DNA from: Spartobacteria bacterium
GTDB taxonomy: Bacteria > Verrucomicrobiota > Verrucomicrobiia > Chthoniobacterales > Chthoniobacteraceae
Assembly (NCBI GenBank): GCA_025350985.1
Contig: JANXWU010000089.1
Coordinates: forward strand, 1 to 7,378
Length of the DNA: 7,378 nt
Direction: 5' to 3'
Shown here piece by piece: positions 1 to 6,049 of the stretch. Within the stretch, counting starts at the first letter, position 1. Every line of letters starts with the position of its first letter. The position numbers and the translations under genes are program-made. The notes beneath the pieces are model-generated. The model ran no database searches. It was given only the letters and a program-made list of their open reading frames with translations, and was not told the origin of the DNA.

Positions 1-985
1 GCGCGAGCGATTTGATTTTTTCCGCGAGTTCTCCCGGACACGTCATGTCCACGAAGGACTGGTTGCTTCCGATAAGCCAGCGCGCGGTTTCATGCGGATG
101 CGATAACAGCGGAACGCCCGCGGCCATCGCCTCGACCAGCACTCGTCCAAAGCCTTCGTCGAGCGAGCACAGCACGAAAAGATCGGAAGCCCAAAGCAAC
201 TCTGGAACGTCCTCGTAGGGCACGTTGAGGAATTGAAAATTGCCGCGTAACTCAGTGGCCGCCAGCTTTTCAAGCGCCGCGGTTTCACCTTCGCGACTGC
301 CGGCCATGACGAGATGAAATGCGGAGCCGTCGAGCTTCGCAACTTCACGAATCAGCCAGTCGATTCGTTTGTGGCTGCTGTTTAAAGCCGCCAGCGAAAG
401 AACCACGAATGCGTTTTGCGGGATGCCGATTTTTTTTCGCGCAGCCTCGGGGCTAAAACCGGAGGGCCGCTGCAAACGCGCTGCATTCATCCCGTACGGA
501 ACCAGAAACGAATGCAGCAAACCCGCGCGCAAACCGGCGGCGTGGTGCGCCTGCGAGACTTGCTGCACGGCGTCGAAGCGGGCGCAGTAATCGGAGGGCC
601 ACGGCGCGCCGTTGGAAAGCAACAGCTTGAATTTGAAGCCAAACTTTTGGCGTGCCCACAGCAAAAAATCCCCGAGCACGCTGTCACTGAAATGGACGAG
701 ATCGAATTTTTCGCGCGCGGCAAGCCGCAGAAATTGCCAGCCAAAACTCAGGCAGTCGTAGCGATAGCGGCGATACTCCGTGAAAAATGAACCGGGCAGA
801 AATCGGTAAAATCCCGCGTTGCGGCGAAGGCTTGGCAGGACGTGGACATTCGTTCCGCGGGTGCCGGAGCCTTTGATCAAATGCGCGTCGCAGTGGCCGC
901 GCACGTTTTCAAAAAGCTCGCGCGCGAATGACTCGAAGCCGCGATTGATGTGATCGAGGCCGACACAGGGAATCGCGATTTTCAT
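1..985 (-). CDS. GT4-type glycosyltransferase, C-terminus cut by window edge
   Basis: I translated this frame by hand: 328 codons run open from ATG at 985 to the left edge with no stop, so the 3' end is missing. The product begins MKIAIPCVGLDHINRG, a first beta strand followed by a loop as in GT-B enzymes. The second Rossmann half shows a strand-rich stretch with VVLSLAALNSSHKR (residues 194-207, Lys206 at the donor-binding position) and then LDEGFGRVLVEAMAAGVP (275-292), which contains the GT4 E-x7-E motif (Glu277 and Glu285). Retaining GT4 enzymes move a sugar from a nucleotide-sugar to a growing glycan at the cytoplasmic face of the membrane. Donor and acceptor cannot be told from sequence. 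Its ATG overlaps the TGA of the preceding gene by 4 bases (ATGA), which fixes the start and implies translational coupling. The codons contain an A8 run (437-430). The family call is firm and the substrate is unknown. Confidence 0.9.
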   Translation of the reverse strand, partial: MKIAIPCVGLDHINRGFESFARELFENVRGHCDAHLIKGSGTRGTNVHVLPSLRRNAGFYRFLPGSFFTEYRRYRYDCLSFGWQFLRLAAREKFDLVHFSDSVLGDFLLWARQKFGFKFKLLLSNGAPWPSDYCARFDAVQQVSQAHHAAGLRAGLLHSFLVPYGMNAARLQRPSGFSPEAARKKIGIPQNAFVVLSLAALNSSHKRIDWLIREVAKLDGSAFHLVMAGSREGETAALEKLAATELRGNFQFLNVPYEDVPELLWASDLFVLCSLDEGFGRVLVEAMAAGVPLLSHPHETARWLIGSNQSFVDMTCPGELAEKIKSLA

Positions 986-2106
986 GAGAGCAGGCGCTCC
1001 AGTTCCGCGACGAAAATCCCGACCGGGTCGCGCGGAATCGCAGCGCGGATTTTTCGACCGGCTGCTTCGCCCATTCCTTTCCAGTCCTCGCGACGCTGCC
1101 ACGCGCGTTCGAGTGCGTCGTCGATGAAACGCGGCGTCGGCGTGGCGGCGACAAAGCCATTCACGCCGTCGTCGATCAACTCCGTGTGTCCGCCGACATC
1201 GGTGACGATGGCCATTCTCCGGCACAGCATCGCCTCGACCAAAGCAAGCGGCAGCCCTTCGTAGCGCGAGGGCATGATGAGCGCGTGATGCTGTGCCCAC
1301 ACGGCTTCGATGTCGCTCACTTGTCCGGAGAAGCGAATGTTTTGCACGTCCCACAACTTCGCCAGACGTTCGAGCGTCGTGCGATGGTGGCCTTCGCCGA
1401 CTAGTGAAATCGAGAGCGGACGCGCACGCCATTTCGGGTCGCGCAACACTTCAAAAAGCAAATCCTGGCCCTTGTGCTCCGCGCCCAATCGACCGACGCA
1501 GGCGAGTTTGAAAGTGCCATCGTTAACTGGCCACGGGACGCTGGCGTCGAAGGAAACGATGAACGGATTGCGCACGATTTTCGCCGAGTCGAGCGGGATG
1601 CCAAAGTGTTTTGCGGTCACACGCCGGTTGTTTTCCGAGACGAAAAATGTCGCGGCTGCCTGTTCATACAGGGGCGCAATCTGTTCAACTTCCCGGGAGT
1701 CCGGCCAAAGCGAATCGGTCGAAAGATGCGAGATGGTGACGAACCGAATTCCTCGCTTGTGACACGCTTGCATCCACGCGAGACCATCCACCGTTCCACC
1801 TTGCGAGAGCACGGCGAGATCGGGTTGAAAGCGATCCAGCCAGCCGTCGATGTCGGGATTTTCCATCGGCACGAATCGCCGCGCAATCCGCCTCCAGAGC
1901 GGCCAGTGGCGCATCGTGCGATGCACGTGGCAGTTTGGCGTTCGTGCGAGTTGCGTCACCTGGCGCGCTTCATTTTCAAAGCTTGGAACGCTCACGCCGA
2001 CAGTGTGTCCCGCCTGCGCCATGCGGCTCGCCGTTTGCGACCACAATTCCTCGCTGCCGGCCCACGGCACGAACGCCTGCGTCGTGATGAAAGCGATGCG
2101 GCTCAC
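982..2106 (-). CDS. GT4-type glycosyltransferase (374 aa)
   Basis: A full-length GT-B glycosyltransferase. The N-terminal half starts VSRIAFITTQAFVPWAGSEE, with a glycine-containing acceptor-side loop typical of GT4 enzymes. The C-terminal half has CVGRLGAEHKGQDLL (203-217, with Arg206 and Lys212 at the donor-phosphate positions), SLVGEGHHR (234-242), a SGQVSD strand (260-265), and MPSRYEGLPLALVEAM (278-293) with the E-x7-E pair Glu283 and Glu291. VTDVGGHTELIDDGVNG (301-317) follows, the usual nucleotide-sugar loop. I chose GTG at 2106, one base after the upstream stop. The longer ATG at 2181 adds 25 residues that only re-read the end of the upstream gene and would place the conserved first strand too far in. 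It probably adds one sugar to the same glycan as its neighbours, with unknown linkage. It ends in a 4-base overlap with the next gene. Confidence 0.92.
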   Translation of the reverse strand: MSRIAFITTQAFVPWAGSEELWSQTASRMAQAGHTVGVSVPSFENEARQVTQLARTPNCHVHRTMRHWPLWRRIARRFVPMENPDIDGWLDRFQPDLAVLSQGGTVDGLAWMQACHKRGIRFVTISHLSTDSLWPDSREVEQIAPLYEQAAATFFVSENNRRVTAKHFGIPLDSAKIVRNPFIVSFDASVPWPVNDGTFKLACVGRLGAEHKGQDLLFEVLRDPKWRARPLSISLVGEGHHRTTLERLAKLWDVQNIRFSGQVSDIEAVWAQHHALIMPSRYEGLPLALVEAMLCRRMAIVTDVGGHTELIDDGVNGFVAATPTPRFIDDALERAWQRREDWKGMGEAAGRKIRAAIPRDPVGIFVAELERLLS

Positions 2107-2107
2107 G

Positions 2108-3055
2108 TCAAACGACCTGTCGCTCGACTGGCAGCGCGCCAGTTTGTGCGAGTTGTTTTTCGACCGCCGCGAGGACAGCATCGACGGTGATTTGTTTCAT
2201 GCACGCGCGCTCAAAATCGCATTTGTTCCGCTGCCAGCAGGGCGAGCAGGGGAGTGGTGTGTAGAGATTTTCGTTCGCGACGTAACCCGTGAGTGCGGGC
2301 GTTTCGCGACCGCCGAAAAGAATCACCGCGCGACAATCGACCGCCCGCGAAAGGTGCATGGGAAAACCAACTTGCCCGATGAAAAGCCGCGACTGGCTGA
2401 GCAGCGCCGCCGACTCGCGGAGCGAAGTTTTTCCGCGCAAGTCGAGAGTGCTTTCCAGACGAGGACTTTCCGTCGAGCCGATTTGGATGAATTGAAAGCG
2501 GGGCGTAAGCGCATTCACCACTGCTTGGAAACGCTCGATGAACCACTCTTTGTTTTGCATGAACGCCGCCGCGCCGCGACCGGAACTCTGAATGCAAATC
2601 TGTTCTGGAAAACGGCGTCCAGCCGCACGCTCATCGGCGCTGAGAGTGAGATGAGGGCGCAACTCAATCTCCCCGGTGAGGCCCGCGTTCTGACAGATGG
2701 TCGTGAGGATGTGCCGTTCGGTCGGGGCGTCGATGTCGCTCTCAGGAATGTAGCGCGAATAATCGAGCGGCACGGCACGTCCCGCCGTCGCCCGCACGAA
2801 GCGCGAATGCGCGACCAGCGGCGGAATCACCGCGTCGATATCTTCATTTCCCGAGAACAAATCCGGCCACGGTGAAGCCATCCACAGACCGCGTTCGCCG
2901 CGTTTGCGGAGCTCTCGAAACGCGACCGTGCAGGCGAGGTGATCGCCGAGACTTCCGGTGAACGTGAACACTTTTCGCGGCGCGCCCGTTTTGATGCGCG
3001 CGAGCGCGAGCTGGCCGAGGTCGCCGAGCCGGTGGCTAACGGAAGCGAGACTCAC
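2108..3055 (-). CDS. GT9 (heptosyltransferase-like) glycosyltransferase (315 aa)
   Basis: The product resembles GT9 ADP-heptose:LPS heptosyltransferases. The N-terminal strand and loop VFTFTGSLGDHLACTVAFREL (residues 29-49) give the G-x-L-G-D motif. The C-terminal half has DLRGKTSLRESAALLSQSRLFIGQVGFPMHLSRAV (205-239), matching the GT9 block in which a Gly-Pro-Met-His segment contacts the donor; here it is G-F-P-M-H (His234). ILFGGRETPALTGY follows, then a four-cysteine cluster (Cys270, 273, 279, 285), a pattern I have seen in GT9 proteins. GTG at 3055 is preferred: it overlaps the upstream TGA by 4 bases (GTGA) and has a GGAGAG Shine-Dalgarno 7 bases upstream. The ATG at 3478 would add about 140 arginine-rich residues that only shadow the upstream gene. 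It likely transfers a heptose or other sugar to the glycan, but heptose specificity is not proven. One base separates its stop from the next GTG. Confidence 0.9.
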   Translation of the reverse strand: MSLASVSHRLGDLGQLALARIKTGAPRKVFTFTGSLGDHLACTVAFRELRKRGERGLWMASPWPDLFSGNEDIDAVIPPLVAHSRFVRATAGRAVPLDYSRYIPESDIDAPTERHILTTICQNAGLTGEIELRPHLTLSADERAAGRRFPEQICIQSSGRGAAAFMQNKEWFIERFQAVVNALTPRFQFIQIGSTESPRLESTLDLRGKTSLRESAALLSQSRLFIGQVGFPMHLSRAVDCRAVILFGGRETPALTGYVANENLYTPLPCSPCWQRNKCDFERACMKQITVDAVLAAVEKQLAQTGALPVERQVV

Positions 3056-3858
3056 GTGGAAGCTCTCCGTTGCTGGTTCCGCGCCGGCAAGAGCGGGCGC
3101 AAGCGGTTCATGATTTTGGTGCGGAGCGCGACTGGCTTTTGATCCACGAAAACGTAATCGAGAAGTTTCGAGTGGCGGTAGAGCGGGTTGTGGCTTTCGC
3201 CGTAGAGCACGACCACCGGTTTGCCGAGGGCGGCTGCGAGCGTAGCGCTGCCGGTGGTGAGGCAAAACATTTGCCGGCAAGAAACGATCACGCTGCAAAA
3301 TTCTTCGAGTGTCGGAGTTTCCAGCGTCGGCACGGCGCGGGGTAGAGCGAGGTTGGTGTAAGTAAGATCGAAGCGCGAATCGGCGCCGCCGGCGCGTGGT
3401 TTCATTTGGAAATCGACGTGGATTTTTTTCTTCCGAAAAAAATGCTCGATGTCTTGCGGCGACAAACCGCCCACCCACGAAATAAAATTCGGATCGTAAA
3501 TCGTCGCGTCGCGCAGTTCCGGTTTCAGCGCTGGTTTGAAAAAAATCTCCGGTTCGTGAAAGCGGCGTCCGTCGTCGATGCCCAGCCGCAGCATCAGGCG
3601 GTCGAGGAGATTTTCGCCAGCCTCAAGCGTGACCTCCTGGTCTTCCGCAAACACGCCCGGTTCCTCGCAAAAGCCATCCACGAATGGGTTGAGTTCCCAC
3701 ACGAGCCGTTTGTAATCGACGTGACGAAAGTGCGATTGATTCGAGACCAAAACTTGGTCGAACGCGCCGGATTCTTTCGCGGCGCTCGGGACGTGGCTGT
3801 AAAACAAATGGTCGCCGAGACCGCCTTTTTTAAGCTGGAGAATAAGCGCGCGCGGCAT
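3052..3858 (-). CDS. GT9-like glycosyltransferase family protein (268 aa)
   Basis: The N-terminus ALILQLKKGGLGDHLFYSHVP (residues 4-23) is the GT9 first strand with its G-x-G-D loop. The C-terminal block FCLTTGSATLAAALGKPVVVLYG (198-220) matches the GT9 donor-binding segment, but the usual D-x-G-P-x-H is replaced by T-T-G-S-A-T, so the conserved Asp and His are absent. At 268 residues it is shorter than typical heptosyltransferases (about 320-350). It may use a different donor, act as a partner of the GT9 enzyme encoded next, or have weak activity. The ATG at 3858 lies inside the reading frame of the upstream FkbM gene and has no visible Shine-Dalgarno, so its translation probably depends on the upstream ribosome or on frameshifting at 3825-3831. 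An AT palindrome (3422-3443) lies in the middle of the gene and encodes HFFRKKKI. It ends in a GTGA overlap with the next gene. Confidence 0.85.
   Translation of the reverse strand: MPRALILQLKKGGLGDHLFYSHVPSAAKESGAFDQVLVSNQSHFRHVDYKRLVWELNPFVDGFCEEPGVFAEDQEVTLEAGENLLDRLMLRLGIDDGRRFHEPEIFFKPALKPELRDATIYDPNFISWVGGLSPQDIEHFFRKKKIHVDFQMKPRAGGADSRFDLTYTNLALPRAVPTLETPTLEEFCSVIVSCRQMFCLTTGSATLAAALGKPVVVLYGESHNPLYRHSKLLDYVFVDQKPVALRTKIMNRLRPLLPARNQQRRAST
3063..3068 (-). promoter_or_regulatory. Shine-Dalgarno site for the GTG start at 3055
   Basis: The minus strand reads GGAGAG, then seven bases, then GTG. This is the clearest ribosome binding site among the internal genes of this operon, and it decides the non-ATG start of the second GT9 gene against the much longer upstream ATG frame. 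The other internal starts (6046, 4721, 3858, 2106, 985) have weak or no such site and presumably depend on coupling to the upstream gene. Confidence 0.6.
3422..3443. repeat. Perfect AT-rich inverted repeat inside the GT9-like gene
   Basis: The plus strand reads A-T7-C, then TTCC, then G-A7-T: two perfect 9-base arms around a 4-base loop. It lies within the coding frame of the gene at 3052-3858, where it encodes about residues 139-146 (F-F-R-K-K-K-I). The arm composition follows from Phe-Phe and Lys-Lys codons. It could form a weak hairpin with a U-run in either transcript, but has no GC-rich stem, so an intrinsic terminator role is doubtful. Confidence 0.5.
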
Positions 3859-4721
3859 GGTAAGTCGGCTGGCTGGCGATGCTCCGGCAAAGCAAGCGTG
3901 TTGGTCGCGAGATGGCGCGAATCGGTGCGCTTCAACCCGCCGCCGGCGTGTGGCGCGAACAGAGCGTATCCGAGTTCAGCCAGAAAATTTTCGATGCTGG
4001 TGAAGACATCAAAACCGCGCCTTTTTTCGAACTCATACATCGTCTCGAAATAAATGACCGGATGAAATTGCTGCAGCGTTGCCTGCGCGCCTTTGAGCAC
4101 TTCGAACTCCATGCCTTCGACATCGATTTTCAAAAAATCGAGCCGTGGAAAATGGCTCGACGCCGCAAACGTGTCGAGGGTTGTCACTTCGACGGCGACG
4201 CCGGAATCGCCAAGTTCCGCATTCCCTCGATTGTGCGCGCACTCCTGCCAGTGCAGCGTTCCCGGCAAGTCGGCGAGGCCGCGCCGGATGGGAGTGATCG
4301 TTGCGTGCAGTTGTGGATTGAGCGCGAGATTGTTTTTCAATCGCTCGAAGGTCGGTGGTCCGGGCTCGAAGGAAAATACGCGACCGGCGCTGCCAGCGCG
4401 TTGCGCGAGCGCGAAGGTAACCGCGCCGACGTTGGCGCCGACATCGACGCAGGTGTCGCCGCGCCGCACGAAACGGCGGATGATTTCCATCGTCACCTTC
4501 TCGAAACCGGCCGAGCACATCTCGCATTCGATCGGAAATGTCCGATCAATCCACACGCTGTACTCGCCGAGATATTTTTTGAAAATGAAGGGCTTGCCCG
4601 GCGCGCAGCACGAGTCGATGAGCGATGGGAAAGCATTGAGCAGTCTCGTTCGCATCGACGGCGAGGCCGCTGAGATGAAACGATAAGTCGCGTTGTGGAG
4701 GTGCCGTGCGAACGAGGTCAT
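3594..4721 (-). CDS. FkbM-family SAM-dependent methyltransferase (375 aa; about 288 look genuine)
   Basis: A class I SAM methyltransferase of the FkbM family. Motif I is CVDVGANVGAVTF (91-103), the ribose-binding acidic residue is in FSFEPGPPTFERLKNN (116-131, Glu119), and the family block DFLKIDVEGMEFEVLKGA spans 195-212 (Asp200, Glu202). FkbM proteins O-methylate hydroxyls on sugars or polyketides, so here a sugar of the glycan is the likely target. The conserved end NTLALPEH (274-281) is where family members usually finish. Instead the frame runs on for 87 residues (289-375) inside the next gene, and that tail is rich in Ser, Arg, Thr and Lys, like a shadow frame. Either the natural stop was lost, or a frameshift (programmed or sequence error) occurs near 3830. 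ATG at 4721 overlaps the ATPase stop by 4 bases (ATGA). The family call is firm; the C-terminus is uncertain. Confidence 0.85.
   Translation of the reverse strand: MTSFARHLHNATYRFISAASPSMRTRLLNAFPSLIDSCCAPGKPFIFKKYLGEYSVWIDRTFPIECEMCSAGFEKVTMEIIRRFVRRGDTCVDVGANVGAVTFALAQRAGSAGRVFSFEPGPPTFERLKNNLALNPQLHATITPIRRGLADLPGTLHWQECAHNRGNAELGDSGVAVEVTTLDTFAASSHFPRLDFLKIDVEGMEFEVLKGAQATLQQFHPVIYFETMYEFEKRRGFDVFTSIENFLAELGYALFAPHAGGGLKRTDSRHLATNTLALPEHRQPADLPCRARLFSSLKKAVSATICFTATSRAPRKNPARSTKFWSRINRTFVTSITNGSCGNSTHSWMAFARNRACLRKTRRSRLRLAKISSTA
3825..3831 (-). other. A_AAA_AAG heptamer, candidate -1 ribosomal frameshift site
   Basis: In the FkbM frame the minus strand reads TTA AAA AAG (Leu297, Lys298, Lys299), so the heptamer A_AAA_AAG is in the phase required for -1 slippage, as in bacterial dnaX. 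Slipping back one base gives GGC GGT CTC next, exactly the GT9 frame from Gly12. A small stem (GGTC, 5-base loop, GACC; 3822-3810) begins two bases after the heptamer, weaker and closer than the dnaX hairpin. No clear Shine-Dalgarno-like stimulator lies upstream. The heptamer also encodes the Lys-Lys of the GT9 N-terminus, so it could be chance. Confidence 0.35.
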
Positions 4722-6046
4722 GGCGTCGTGAGCGCGATTTTTTCACTCGTGGCGGATGGTTGCGTCCAGCGCACCGGGACGCGCACGACGCCCCAGCGGC
4801 GCGCTTCCTTGTAACTGTCCGCGTGCGAATCGACGACTTCCGGAAGCGGGATGTCGGCGACGAAATCGACGGCATCGACACCGTCCCAGCACCAGAGCGT
4901 GAGGAAATAGGACTCGATTTTCAGATGCTGGACGGGAAATGAAAACTCCAAATCGTAGCAACCGGAACCGAGCGCTTGCGGGCGTCGCTGATCAGTAAAT
5001 GTTTCGGAAAAAACGCGCTCTCCGCCGGAGTGCGTGACGGCCATGGCAAGGTCGAATTGCCGGATCGGTTCGCGGACTTCGAATGCGATTCGTCCGCGCA
5101 ACTCCTGCGTCCGTTCGACGCGATGAATCGGCGCGCCGGTTTCATCAAGAAACTCGAGCGTCTTCAAACGCGCCGTCTCGCCGGTGTTGTTGCGCGCCAT
5201 GCGATCAAGATCGATGCGAGACGTGTGTCCCTCGGGATTTCCAGCGTAACGATTGATCGCCGTGACGACATCACCCAGCCAGCCGACGCGCCCGTTTTCG
5301 ATGAGGATTGCGCGCTGGCACATGTGGCGCACGGCTTGCATGTTGTGCGTCACGAACAGAACGGTGCGACCCTCGCGCGTCGCCACGTCCTGCATTTTGC
5401 CGAGGCATTTTTTTTGAAACGCGACATCCCCGACGGCGAGCACCTCGTCGATGATCAGAATCTCTGGCTCCAAGTGCGCGGCAACGGCAAACGCGAGGCG
5501 GACATACATGCCTGACGAGTAGCGTTTCACCGGCGTGTCGATGAACGCTTCCACTTCGGCAAAGCTCACGATTTCATCGAACTTCCGCGCGATCTCCGCG
5601 CGCTTCATGCCGAGGATGGCGCCGTTGAGGAAAATGTTCTCGCGACCGGTGAGTTCGGGGTGAAAGCCAGTCCCGACTTCGAGCAGCGACGCGACGCGAC
5701 CGCGCAACACGGCCCGTCCTTCGGTTGGCTCGGTGATGCGTGAGAGAATTTTCAGCAGCGTGGATTTGCCCGCTCCGTTGCCGCCGATGATGCCGACGAC
5801 TTCGCCTTGCCGGACATCGAACGAGATGTCTTTCAACGCCCAAAACGAATTTGGTTCCGACCCAGCTCGATCCGGTGGAATCCTGTGCTGAAGCGGCTTC
5901 GGAGGTGGCGCGCCATTTTTTCCACGGAAGCGTGAGACCAATCGTTCGGCGGCGTCGCGCAAGCTCACGGAGCCGATGGAGCCGAGATGGTAGAGCTTTG
6001 AAAGCCCGCGCACTTCGACGATGGGTTGGTTGCTGGCAAGGCTCAT
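4718..6046 (-). CDS. wzt: Polysaccharide ABC exporter ATPase, Wzt-like (442 aa)
   Basis: The ATP-hydrolysing subunit of an ABC exporter for O-antigen, teichoic-acid or similar polysaccharides. Walker A is GGNGAGKST (88-96), followed by the family stretch VGTGFHPELTGREN (124-137). The ABC signature is YSSGMYVRLAFAVA (176-189), Walker B is ILIIDE (196-201, with catalytic Glu201), and the switch histidine lies in VTHNM (His234). An insertion of about 45 residues separates the first strand from FWALKDISFDV, common in this subfamily. Residues from about 290 to 430 form a beta-rich extension of the Wzt C-terminal type, which in O8/O9a systems binds the modified chain end. It acts at the inner-membrane cytoplasmic face with the permease encoded three bases upstream. 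ATG at 6046 is preferred on spacing. The gene ends in an ATGA overlap with the methyltransferase gene. An A8 run (5415-5408) encodes conserved Gln-Lys-Lys. The symbol reflects family resemblance only. Confidence 0.95.
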   Translation of the reverse strand: MSLASNQPIVEVRGLSKLYHLGSIGSVSLRDAAERLVSRFRGKNGAPPPKPLQHRIPPDRAGSEPNSFWALKDISFDVRQGEVVGIIGGNGAGKSTLLKILSRITEPTEGRAVLRGRVASLLEVGTGFHPELTGRENIFLNGAILGMKRAEIARKFDEIVSFAEVEAFIDTPVKRYSSGMYVRLAFAVAAHLEPEILIIDEVLAVGDVAFQKKCLGKMQDVATREGRTVLFVTHNMQAVRHMCQRAILIENGRVGWLGDVVTAINRYAGNPEGHTSRIDLDRMARNNTGETARLKTLEFLDETGAPIHRVERTQELRGRIAFEVREPIRQFDLAMAVTHSGGERVFSETFTDQRRPQALGSGCYDLEFSFPVQHLKIESYFLTLWCWDGVDAVDFVADIPLPEVVDSHADSYKEARRWGVVRVPVRWTQPSATSEKIALTTP

Positions 6047-6049
6047 CGG

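Noticed and set aside
430..437. A8 run in the left-edge GT4 gene (slippery A_AAA_AAA in frame)
   Set aside because: A -1 shift leads only to a short out-of-frame tail and a stop about 30 codons on, with no second domain to join. It is best explained by Lys codons AAA AAA after CGA.
2107..2181. N-terminal extension of the complete GT4 gene to the ATG at 2181
   Set aside because: The 25 extra residues overlap the end of the upstream gene, and the conserved first beta strand starts directly after the GTG at 2106.
1850..2875. Long plus-strand open frame of 341 codons
   Set aside because: It is antisense to two well-supported genes (GT4 at 982-2106 and GT9 at 2108-3055), is rich in Arg and shows no recognisable motif. 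GC-rich coding DNA often leaves the opposite strand open.
3056..3478. N-terminal extension of the second GT9 gene to the ATG at 3478
   Set aside because: The 141 extra residues are an Arg/Pro-rich shadow of the upstream GT9-like gene. GTG at 3055 has a Shine-Dalgarno and a GTGA overlap.
3879..4673. Plus-strand open frame of 264 codons
   Set aside because: It is antisense to the FkbM gene, whose frame carries clear SAM-binding motifs. No domain pattern is visible in the antisense product.
5408..5415. A8 run in the exporter ATPase gene
   Set aside because: It encodes the conserved Gln-Lys-Lys after the Walker B region. A -1 shift would give a truncated ATPase without the C-terminal domain, and nothing around it suggests a stimulator.
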